DNA of 64,000 nt from Clostridium sp. (GTDB taxonomy: Bacteria; Bacillota; Clostridia; Lachnospirales; Lachnospiraceae): positions 76,636 to 140,635 of the forward strand of contig JAGZZT010000006.1 in NCBI GenBank assembly GCA_018377235.1, read 5' to 3'. Positions within the stretch are counted from its first letter, which is position 1. The number at the start of each line of letters is the position of its first letter. Of the stretch, positions 15,315-22,531 are shown piece by piece. The translations under genes and the position numbers were made by a program. The notes below the pieces were generated by a model, which ran no database searches, was not told where the DNA came from, and saw only the letters and a list, made by a program, of their open reading frames with translations.

Positions 15315-15586
15315 CGGGGAGGAGAAAATGCCGGAAAGGATGAAGAATGGAGGTTACTGTTTACTGGTTTGCCAGTGGACAGTAACGAACGGAGAGAAAA
15401 ACCGATGTAAAAAACCGATGTAAAAAAACAGGAATCCAGCTGGACAGAAGGCAGGGAATGTGGTATGCTGATAATATAGACGATTCTTTATTTTCTGCCT
15501 GATTTCGCAGGCTTCAGATTTCATTTTCTGCCGTTTCGGCAGCGATTTCACTTTAAGATTTTACAGGATAAAAACGAAAATAACAG
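15315..15586. other. Intergenic region between ktrBA and recA
   Basis: No convincing gene. It holds a long inverted repeat at 15353-15386 and a perfect 13-base tandem duplication (unit ACCGATGTAAAAA, 15401-15426). The rest is featureless AT-rich spacer. Confidence 0.6.
15353..15386. repeat. Inverted repeat upstream of the ktrBA promoter
   Basis: GTTACTGT-TT-ACTGG pairs with CCAGT-GG-ACAGTAAC across loop TTTG; two central T-G wobbles leave a 15-pair stem. No U-run follows on either strand, so it may be a regulator site or a small mobile repeat. Confidence 0.5.
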
Positions 15587-15615
15587 TTGACATTTCAGGC
15601 GGGCTATACTATTAT
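15587..15615 (+). promoter_or_regulatory. recA promoter
   Basis: TTGACA (15587-15592), 17 bases, TATTAT (15610-15615). A TATAAT three bases further on would require a 20-base spacer. Confidence 0.75.
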
Positions 15616-15627
15616 AATTACATAAAC

Positions 15628-15641
15628 AGAACACTTGTTCT
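15628..15641. promoter_or_regulatory. LexA (SOS) box of recA
   Basis: AGAACACTTGTTCT contains the Gram-positive LexA core GAAC-N4-GTTC as a perfect palindrome, just downstream of the expected transcription start, where bound LexA would block recA. The box is 98 bases before the start codon. Confidence 0.8.
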
Positions 15642-15738
15642 TTTTGAAGGACGGAGAATGAGAAAGCTCTTAGACGCCTCATAAAAAGCAGAGCAGAAGG
15701 CTGAGAATCAGGATAAAGCAGAAGAGATGGAGGAAATT

Positions 15739-16821
15739 ATGGATAGGGAAGAAAAGCTGAAGGCACTTGACGCTGCATTGACACAGATTGAGAAGGCATA
15801 TGGAAAGGGATCTGTGATGAAGCTGGGAGATTCCAGCGCCAATATGAATATTGAAACAGTTCCAACTGGTTCTCTGAGCCTTGATATTGCTCTGGGGCTG
15901 GGAGGCGTGCCCAGAGGCCGTATTATTGAAGTATATGGCCCAGAGTCCAGTGGTAAGACGACCGTGGCTCTGCATATGGTGGCAGAGGTGCAGAAGAGAG
16001 GCGGAATTGCCGGATTTATTGATGCAGAGCATGCTCTGGATCCTGTTTATGCGAAGAATATCGGCGTTGATATTGACAACCTGTATATTTCCCAGCCGGA
16101 CAATGGAGAGCAGGCCCTGGAGATTACAGAGACTATGGTCCGCTCCGGAGCTGTAGACATTGTGATTGTGGACTCTGTGGCGGCCCTTGTGCCAAAGGCT
16201 GAGATCGATGGAGAGATGGGAGATTCCCATGTGGGACTTCAGGCCCGCCTGATGTCTCAGGCTCTGAGAAAGCTGACCGCGATTATCAGCAAGTCTAACT
16301 GTATTGTTATTTTTATCAATCAGCTGCGCGAGAAGGTAGGCGTGATGTTCGGAAATCCTGAGACTACCACAGGAGGCCGCGCCCTGAAGTTCTATTCTTC
16401 TGTCCGTATGGATGTCAGAAGGATTGAAACTCTGAAGCAGGGCGGTGAGATGGTTGGAAACCGCGTCCGCATTAAGGTTGTTAAGAATAAGATAGCTCCG
16501 CCGTTTAAGGAAGCAGAGTTTGATATTATGTTCGGAAAAGGTATTTCTAAGGAAGGAGATATTCTGGATCTGGCGGTAAAGGAGAACATCGTGGAGAAAA
16601 GCGGCGCCTGGTACGCTTATAATGGAAGCAAGATTGGGCAGGGCAGAGAGAATGCCAAGAGCTTCCTCCAGGCAAATCAGGAGATGTGCCAGGAGATTGA
16701 GGCCAGAGTCCGTGCCAAGTACAGTCTGGATGGAGTTTCTGAGGAGGACAGAAGCGCAGAGCATGCGTCAGATGCAGATGGGGCAAAGCTTGCTATGCCG
16801 GAATTTGGTTCAGAAGAGTAG
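15739..16821 (+). CDS. recA: Recombinase RecA
   Basis: DNA strand-exchange ATPase and SOS co-protease, 360 residues. Walker A GPESSGKTT is at about 67-75, Walker B follows in VDIVIVDSVAALVP, and the L2 region FINQLREKVGVMFGNPETT is intact. The C-terminal tail is acidic, as usual. An in-frame ATG at 15727 exists, but GGAGG at 15729-15733 sits 5 bases before the ATG at 15739, so 15739 was chosen. SOS control is supported by the LexA box. recX follows after 26 bases. Confidence 0.97.
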   Translation: MDREEKLKALDAALTQIEKAYGKGSVMKLGDSSANMNIETVPTGSLSLDIALGLGGVPRGRIIEVYGPESSGKTTVALHMVAEVQKRGGIAGFIDAEHALDPVYAKNIGVDIDNLYISQPDNGEQALEITETMVRSGAVDIVIVDSVAALVPKAEIDGEMGDSHVGLQARLMSQALRKLTAIISKSNCIVIFINQLREKVGVMFGNPETTTGGRALKFYSSVRMDVRRIETLKQGGEMVGNRVRIKVVKNKIAPPFKEAEFDIMFGKGISKEGDILDLAVKENIVEKSGAWYAYNGSKIGQGRENAKSFLQANQEMCQEIEARVRAKYSLDGVSEEDRSAEHASDADGAKLAMPEFGSEE

Positions 16822-16847
16822 CGGCAGAAGAGGCAGGCAGGGATTAG

Positions 16848-17453
16848 ATGGTCATTGACAGAATAGAGACTTTGGATAAAAGAAGGAAGAAGATCTTTGC
16901 TGATGGAGAATTCGTTTTTACCCTGTACCTGGGGGAGATAAGACAGTTCGGCCTGGAGGAGGGCGGAGAACTGACAGAGGAAGTGTACCAGAAGATTCTC
17001 CATGAAATTGTATTTAAACGTGCCAGGGAGAGGGCGGTCTACTGGCTGAAGTGTTCTGCCAGGACAGAGGAAGAACTGAGAAGAAAACTGAGAGATGGCG
17101 GCTATCCTTTAGCTGCGGCAGACTATGCAGTTGAGCTGCTGAAGAAATATCGTTACATCGATGATGAGGAGTATGCCAGGAATTTTATGGAGGTTCATGC
17201 CAGAGGAAAAAGCCGGGCTGAGCTGGCTGCCCTTTTGAGCCGAAAGGGTATCAGCCGGGAGTGTGTCAGCCAGCTGATGCAGGAAAATCCGGTAGATGAG
17301 GAAGAACAAATTCGGCATATTCTCAAGAAACGCCGTTTCCATCCGGAAGAGGCAGATCAAAAGGAATTGTCAAAACAGATTGCATACCTGGTGAGGAAGG
17401 GATTTTCTTACGACGCAGTCAGAAGAGTTCTCTCTGATTCATTTGTTAGATAG
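16848..17453 (+). CDS. recX: Regulatory protein RecX
   Basis: RecX family, 201 residues of tandem three-helix repeats: KRARERAVYWLKCSARTEEE, LLKKYRYIDDEEYARNFMEV and RKGISRECVSQLM are recognisable. RecX binds the groove of RecA filaments and modulates their activity. The adjacent recA gene, 26 bases upstream without a terminator, supports cotranscription and SOS induction. Confidence 0.93.
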   Translation: MVIDRIETLDKRRKKIFADGEFVFTLYLGEIRQFGLEEGGELTEEVYQKILHEIVFKRARERAVYWLKCSARTEEELRRKLRDGGYPLAAADYAVELLKKYRYIDDEEYARNFMEVHARGKSRAELAALLSRKGISRECVSQLMQENPVDEEEQIRHILKKRRFHPEEADQKELSKQIAYLVRKGFSYDAVRRVLSDSFVR

Positions 17454-17485
17454 TGACGAAAAAGTGGAAACACTTCCTATTATAC

Positions 17486-17514
17486 TTGACATAGTGTATA
17501 AAACAGTTTAAAAT
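17486..17514 (+). promoter_or_regulatory. rny promoter
   Basis: TTGACA (17486-17491), 17 bases, TAAAAT (17509-17514), starting about 30 bases after the recX stop. Confidence 0.8.
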
Positions 17515-17565
17515 TGTAGTGTTGTATTGATATGTACAATGAAAACTAAATAAGGAGGTGCTCCT

Positions 17566-19113
17566 GTGCCACAAGTAATAATTATGTGCGTTGTTACGGC
17601 GGTTATTGTTGCTGTTATTACTTGGTTCGTCGCTGTTAATCATCAGAAGAAAACTTATGAGGCAAAGATTGGCAGTGCAGAAGAACGATCAAGGGAAATA
17701 ATAGATGAAGCATTAAAGGTTGCAGAGACAAAGAAGCGAGAAGCTCTCCTTGAAGCGAAGGAAGAGTCACTAAAGACAAAGAATGAGCTTGAGAAAGAAA
17801 CAAAGGAAAGAAGAGCGGAGCTTCAGCGCTATGAACGACGTGTGCTGAGCAAGGAAGAGAATCTGGACAAGAAGTCAGAGGCCATTGAAAAGCGTGAGGC
17901 AGGACTGAATACCCGTGAGGACGCTCTGAAAAAGAGAACCACAGAGGTAGAAGAGCTTTACGAGAAAGGGATGCAGGAGCTGGAAAAGATTTCCGGCCTT
18001 ACATCAGAGCAGGCGAAGGAATACCTGTTAAAATCTGTTGAGGAAGATGTAAAGCATGATACTGCAAAGCTGATTAAGGAGATGGAGGCAAAGGCGAAGG
18101 AGGAGGCTGATAAAAAGGCTAAGGACTACGTAGTGACCGCCATTCAGCGCTGTGCAGCAGATCATGTGGCAGAGACAACTGTGTCGGTAGTACAGCTTCC
18201 GAATGATGAAATGAAAGGCAGAATCATCGGACGTGAGGGAAGAAACATCAGAACTCTGGAGACTTTGACAGGTGTGGAACTGATTATTGATGACACACCG
18301 GAGGCAGTCGTTCTTTCCGGTTTCGATCCGATTCGGAGAGAGGTTGCCAGAATCGCCTTGGAGCGTCTGATTGTAGATGGACGAATTCATCCGGCGAGAA
18401 TTGAGGAAATGGTAGAAAAGGCGCAGAAGGAAGTTGAAACCATGATGCGCGAAGAAGGAGAGGCTGCGCTTCTGGAGGTTGGAATCCATGGAATCCATCC
18501 AGAATTAGTAAAACTCCTTGGAAAGATGAAATTCAGGACAAGCTACGGACAGAATGCATTAAAGCACTCCATCGAAGTAGCTCAGCTTGCCGGACTGTTA
18601 GCCGCAGAGGTCGGAGTAGACGTTCGTACGGCAAAGAGAGCCGGCTTATTACATGACATTGGCAAGGCTGTTGATCATGAGATGGAAGGCACTCATGTGA
18701 AGCTCGGTGTGGATCTGTGCCGAAAGTATAAGGAATCAGCCGTTGTCATTAATGCAGTGGAATCCCATCATGGTGATGTGGAGCCACAGAGCCTGATTGC
18801 CTGTCTGGTTCAGGCTGCTGATACGATTTCAGCTGCAAGACCTGGGGCAAGAAGAGAAACTCTGGAAACATATACAAACCGTCTGAGACAGCTGGAAGAT
18901 ATTACAAACTCCTTTAAGGGAGTAGATAAATCTTTTGCTATTCAGGCAGGCCGCGAAGTGCGGATTATGGTTGTCCCGGAACAGGTGAATGACGATAGTA
19001 TGGTGCTGATGGCAAGGGAAATTTCTAAGAGAATTGAAGCAGAACTTGAATACCCTGGCCAGATAAAAGTGAATGTAATTCGCGAATCCAGAGTAACTGA
19101 TTACGCGAAGTAG
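17566..19113 (+). CDS. rny: Ribonuclease Y
   Basis: Membrane-bound endoribonuclease that starts mRNA decay in Firmicutes, 515 residues. Residues 3-23 form the membrane anchor, residues 25-180 a long charged coiled coil (EAKEESLKTKNELEKETKER), then a KH domain (GRIIGREGRNIRTLETLTG near 215) and an HD phosphohydrolase domain with LLHDIGKAVDHE near 367. The GTG start is supported by AAGGAGGTG 7 bases upstream. It has its own promoter after recX and an exceptionally strong terminator. Confidence 0.96.
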   Translation: MPQVIIMCVVTAVIVAVITWFVAVNHQKKTYEAKIGSAEERSREIIDEALKVAETKKREALLEAKEESLKTKNELEKETKERRAELQRYERRVLSKEENLDKKSEAIEKREAGLNTREDALKKRTTEVEELYEKGMQELEKISGLTSEQAKEYLLKSVEEDVKHDTAKLIKEMEAKAKEEADKKAKDYVVTAIQRCAADHVAETTVSVVQLPNDEMKGRIIGREGRNIRTLETLTGVELIIDDTPEAVVLSGFDPIRREVARIALERLIVDGRIHPARIEEMVEKAQKEVETMMREEGEAALLEVGIHGIHPELVKLLGKMKFRTSYGQNALKHSIEVAQLAGLLAAEVGVDVRTAKRAGLLHDIGKAVDHEMEGTHVKLGVDLCRKYKESAVVINAVESHHGDVEPQSLIACLVQAADTISAARPGARRETLETYTNRLRQLEDITNSFKGVDKSFAIQAGREVRIMVVPEQVNDDSMVLMAREISKRIEAELEYPGQIKVNVIRESRVTDYAK

Positions 19114-19162
19114 ATAAAGGCAAGAAATATGTTCTGAACATCACAGCCAGAGAAATGAAGGC

Positions 19163-19218
19163 AAAAGAGGAAGCCTGCCTTACCGGTCATACCGGTAAGG
19201 CAGGCTTCCTCTTTTCCT
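19163..19218 (+). terminator. rny terminator with perfect 25-bp stem
   Basis: A 25-base arm (19163-19187, begins AAAAGAGGAAGCC) pairs perfectly with 19191-19215 around loop CAT; the flanks are A-rich and U-rich, so it could work in both directions. Confidence 0.9.
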
Positions 19219-19237
19219 TTGGTGAAAAATGATATTC

Positions 19238-19266
19238 TTGACAGAGAAAAATGGCAGGTTTACAAT
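19238..19266 (+). promoter_or_regulatory. proC operon promoter
   Basis: TTGACA (19238-19243), 17 bases, TACAAT (19261-19266), 80 bases before proC. Confidence 0.8.
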
Positions 19267-19346
19267 GAAATCAGTCTGACTGGAAGGAGAAGAAAAACGG
19301 TAAAATAAAAGCTGGAATAGAAAAAGACAGATGGAGGATAAGGAAA

Positions 19347-20144
19347 ATGAAAAAAATTGGTTTTATTGGGATGGGAAATATGGGATATGCCATTTTAAGA
19401 GGACTGCTTCAGGTGTTTGACAAGGCAGATCTGATTTTGACAGATGCAAATCGCGAGAGAGTAAAGACAGTTTCTCAGGAGACGGGAGTGGAAGCGGCAG
19501 AAGATAATAAAACCTGCGCAGCTCAGGCAAAGTTTGTAGTTTTGGCAGTAAAGCCACAGTTTTATCAGATGGTTCTCGATGATGTGAAAGAGGTTCTTCA
19601 AAAAGATCAGATTATTATTTCAATTGCTCCGTCTGTCACGATTTCAGACTTAAAGGATGCTTTGGGACAGGATATGAGAATCGTCAGAGCTATGCCGAAT
19701 ACACCGGCTCTGGTAGGAATGGGAGTGACTGGAGTCTGCTATGATAAACGGGAATTCAGCCAGGAGGAGGAGACAGTGATCCGCAGATTTTTTGAATCTT
19801 TCGGAACGATGGAGCTGGTAGAGGAGAGGCTGATCAATGCAGTTGTATGCGCCAGCGGAAGCTCCCCGGCATATGTTTATATGTTTATCGAGGCTTTGGC
19901 AGACAGTGCGGTAAAATATGGACTGCCCAGAGATACTGCTTATCGAATGGCGGCTCAGGCTGTGATGGGAAGCGCAAAAATGGTTCTTGAGACAGGAGAA
20001 CATCCTGGAACGCTGAAGGATCGTGTATGTTCTCCGGGAGGAACTACGATTGCAGCAGTATCTGCTCTGGAGGAGCACGGATTCCGCAGCGCGGTGATCA
20101 AGGCGGCTGATGCCTGCTATGAGAAGTGCCTGAATATGAAATAA
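19347..20144 (+). CDS. proC: Pyrroline-5-carboxylate reductase
   Basis: Last step of proline synthesis: 1-pyrroline-5-carboxylate + NAD(P)H to L-proline. At 265 residues it is of standard length. The Rossmann start is IGFIGMGNMGYAILRGLL, followed by VLAVKPQ, RAMPNTPALVGMGVTG and the C-terminal signature PGGTTIAAVSALEEHGFR. Ribosome site GGAGGATAAGGAAA precedes the ATG. The gene leads a unit with nudF and the SpoIIM-like gene. Confidence 0.96.
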   Translation: MKKIGFIGMGNMGYAILRGLLQVFDKADLILTDANRERVKTVSQETGVEAAEDNKTCAAQAKFVVLAVKPQFYQMVLDDVKEVLQKDQIIISIAPSVTISDLKDALGQDMRIVRAMPNTPALVGMGVTGVCYDKREFSQEEETVIRRFFESFGTMELVEERLINAVVCASGSSPAYVYMFIEALADSAVKYGLPRDTAYRMAAQAVMGSAKMVLETGEHPGTLKDRVCSPGGTTIAAVSALEEHGFRSAVIKAADACYEKCLNMK

Positions 20145-20168
20145 TAGAAGAGAAAGAGGGAAAGCCCT

Positions 20169-20759
20169 ATGGAGCAGAAACAAAGAACAGAACAGATGGA
20201 AACTGTGACAGAGATTCCTGTAAAGCGGGTCAATCGGGAGCTGAAGTATCAGGGAGCAATTCTGAAGGTATATCAGGATACCGTTCAGGTCAATGGACAT
20301 GAGGCAAAGTGGGATTATATTCATCACAACGGCGCAGCAGCTGTAGTAGCTGTGACAAAGGAAGGAAAGCTGCTGATGGTGCGTCAGTACAGAAATGCCC
20401 TGGATCGCTACACTCTGGAAATTCCAGCAGGAGCGCTGGATTATCCGGAAGAGCCAAAGATTGAGTGTGCATACAGGGAGCTGGAGGAGGAAACTGGATT
20501 TAAGACAGAGCAGCTGGAATACCTTTTAAGCATTAATACGACGATTGCTTTTTGCGATGAGGCGATTGATGTGTTTGTAGCCAAAGATTTGATTCCGTCA
20601 AAACAGCACTTGGATCCAGATGAGAACATCCAGGTAGAGGAATGGGAACTGGAGGATCTTTTGAAGCTGATTTACTGTGGAAAAATCACAGATGGAAAAA
20701 CTGCGGCGTCTATTTTAGCCTATGCAGTGAAATATGGATGTCACAAAACAGAGAAATAG
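20169..20759 (+). CDS. nudF: NUDIX hydrolase, ADP-ribose pyrophosphatase type
   Basis: Protein of 196 residues with a full Nudix box spanning GALDYPEEPKIECAYREL then EEETGF near residues 85-107. The YRNALDRYTLEIPAG lead-in is typical of ADP-ribose pyrophosphatases, which hydrolyse ADP-ribose to AMP and ribose 5-phosphate. It lies 24 bases after proC and just before the SpoIIM-like gene, the nudF-spoIIM-xerD neighbourhood seen in Bacillus and many Clostridia. No signal peptide. Confidence 0.9.
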   Translation: MEQKQRTEQMETVTEIPVKRVNRELKYQGAILKVYQDTVQVNGHEAKWDYIHHNGAAAVVAVTKEGKLLMVRQYRNALDRYTLEIPAGALDYPEEPKIECAYRELEEETGFKTEQLEYLLSINTTIAFCDEAIDVFVAKDLIPSKQHLDPDENIQVEEWELEDLLKLIYCGKITDGKTAASILAYAVKYGCHKTEK

Positions 20760-20816
20760 AATGTCTGTAGATAAAAACAGCGGCATAAGATAAAAAAAAG
20801 GAAAGCGGGACAAAAC

Positions 20817-21377
20817 ATGAAGCCACTTTTCAATACTCTTCGGAGCAGACCTTTTATGCCGCTGCTTTTTTGCCTGTCTCTGTCGGCACTGGCAGGAAGT
20901 CTGTGGTTTAACCGTCTGCCGGAGGAAATCAAAGAACAGTTGGGTATTTTAGGACAGATATGGATGAATCAGCCAGAATGCAGAATAATGGCGGATAAAG
21001 GAGAGATATGTGCTGTATTCATAAGGCGGGCCAGTCAGGCGGTTGTCGTCTGGCTGGCGGGGATGACGCCGTGCAGCCTGGTTGTATTATGCATGGAATC
21101 GACAGTTCTGGGATTTTCTATGGCTGCTGTGCTTTCTGCTCTCACAGCGAAGGCAGGTTTTTTTGCCCTTCCTGTGTTTCTTCTGGCGCTGTTTCCCCAG
21201 TGCCTTTTTTATGTACCCGTAGCGGCGGTTCTTTTGAGATGGGGGCTGAAGGAGGAGAAGAAGGTAAGAACAGCTGCCTTTTTGATCCTTCTGCTCCTCC
21301 TGGCGGCAGGCGCTGCTGCGGAAGTATGGCTGAATCCACAATGGATGACATGGATGGGAAAGATATTTTTTTATTAA
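20817..21377 (+). CDS. spoIIM: Stage II sporulation protein M-like membrane protein
   Basis: Integral membrane protein of 186 residues with about five hydrophobic segments: one near the start (FMPLLFCLSLSALAGSLWF), a cluster around residues 75-140 and a C-terminal LILLLLLAAGAAAEVWL. Length, topology and position between nudF and xerD match SpoIIM, which works with SpoIID and SpoIIP in peptidoglycan remodelling during engulfment. The sequence similarity itself is not strong by eye, so synteny carries much of the call. The ribosome site is somewhat distant (AAGGAAAG, 12 bases). Confidence 0.7.
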   Translation: MKPLFNTLRSRPFMPLLFCLSLSALAGSLWFNRLPEEIKEQLGILGQIWMNQPECRIMADKGEICAVFIRRASQAVVVWLAGMTPCSLVVLCMESTVLGFSMAAVLSALTAKAGFFALPVFLLALFPQCLFYVPVAAVLLRWGLKEEKKVRTAAFLILLLLLAAGAAAEVWLNPQWMTWMGKIFFY

Positions 21378-21487
21378 AGAAGTACAGAAAAAATTCAATA
21401 TCTTGCGTTGGTGAGGACGATAAAACAACATATTGTATGCTTTATGTCAATCCTTTGAAAATCCAGAGAAAAGTGGGAAAAATGTGT

Positions 21488-21516
21488 TTGATTTATAGGG
21501 AAATTACAGATATAAT
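21488..21516 (+). promoter_or_regulatory. xerD promoter
   Basis: TTGATT (21488-21493), 17 bases, TATAAT (21511-21516), 64 bases before xerD. Confidence 0.75.
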
Positions 21517-21579
21517 GGTAGATACAAGCAAAATCTGCCTTGTTTTTTACAGCAATACAGAACGATTAGGGGACGAAGT

Positions 21580-22458
21580 ATGTTTGATGAGATAGAGAGG
21601 TTTGCGATATATCTTCAGGATGTAAAACAGATGTCGCAGAATACGGTTCTCTCGTACCGACGCGATTTACTGCAGTTTGCATCTTATATGGAAGATAGAG
21701 GAGTGAGGGAGGCTGGGAAAGTGACGAAGACCAGCCTGGATTCCTATATTCTTTTTTTAGAGAAGGAAGGAAAGGCGCCTACTACTATCTCTCGCATGCT
21801 GGCCTCGATCAAGGCATTTTTCCATTATGAATTTTCGGAGGGACATATTCGGAGAAATCCGGCAGACTTATTGAGAGCACCTAAGATCGAAAAGAAGGCT
21901 CCAGCGATTTTAACGGTGGAAGAGGTGACCCGGCTGCTAGAGCAGCCGGCAGGCAGAAGTCCCAAGGAGATTCGTGATAAAGCAATGCTGGAGCTTCTCT
22001 ATGCTACGGGAATTCGTGTTTCAGAGCTGATGAATCTCAGTTTATCCCATGTGAATATGACGATTGGATTTATTACGTGCAGCGACAGTGGCCGGGAAAG
22101 AACCATCCCCTTTGGCCGTGTGGCGAAGAAGTCTCTCGACGACTATATGAAGCATTCCAGGCCTGAGCTTTTAAAACAGAAAGAGTCTGAGTGGCTGTTT
22201 GTCAACTGCAGCGGGGGCCGTATGAGCCGGCAGGGCTTTTGGAAGATTTTAAAATATTATGGGGAAAAGGCGGGAATCCAGACAGACATTACCCCTCACA
22301 CGCTCCGCCATTCCTTTGCAGCCCACCTTATCAGCAGCGGAGCCGATATGAAGGCGGTTCAACAGATTTTAGGCCATTCAGATATGGCGACTACACAAAT
22401 GTATGCTTCCTATGTGAGCAGCAAAAAAGAGAATAAAAGAGAAGAAAAAAAGGACTAA
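21580..22458 (+). CDS. xerD: Tyrosine recombinase XerD
   Basis: Site-specific recombinase of 292 residues for dimer resolution at dif. Residues 1-85 are the SAM-like DNA-binding domain; the catalytic domain has Arg in ATGIRVSELMNLS, His/Arg in HTLRHSFAAHL, the second His in LGHSDMATTQ and the Tyr in QMYASY. The beta-hairpin that usually holds the catalytic Lys (GKGNKER in E. coli) reads CSDSGRERTIPFG, with no lysine. Position after spoIIM supports XerD rather than a mobile integrase. The start follows AGGGGACG by 7 bases. Confidence 0.9.
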   Translation: MFDEIERFAIYLQDVKQMSQNTVLSYRRDLLQFASYMEDRGVREAGKVTKTSLDSYILFLEKEGKAPTTISRMLASIKAFFHYEFSEGHIRRNPADLLRAPKIEKKAPAILTVEEVTRLLEQPAGRSPKEIRDKAMLELLYATGIRVSELMNLSLSHVNMTIGFITCSDSGRERTIPFGRVAKKSLDDYMKHSRPELLKQKESEWLFVNCSGGRMSRQGFWKILKYYGEKAGIQTDITPHTLRHSFAAHLISSGADMKAVQQILGHSDMATTQMYASYVSSKKENKREEKKD

Positions 22459-22459
22459 C

Positions 22460-22502
22460 AGCGGATCTGGTTATCGGAATGGGATAATCCGATCCGCTTT
22501 TA
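22460..22502 (+). terminator. xerD terminator
   Basis: AGCGGATC (22460-22467) and GATCCGCT (22491-22498) with a partly paired extension (GGTTATC/GATAATCC), ending in TTTT. Confidence 0.75.
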
Positions 22503-22531
22503 TAGTGGCAGAACATGGAGGAGGAAAATAA

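Noticed and set aside
15679..16764. A 361-codon open frame on the minus strand across recA
   Set aside because: It is the antisense shadow of recA: low-complexity Leu/His/Ser composition, no ribosome site, and recA on the other strand is certain.
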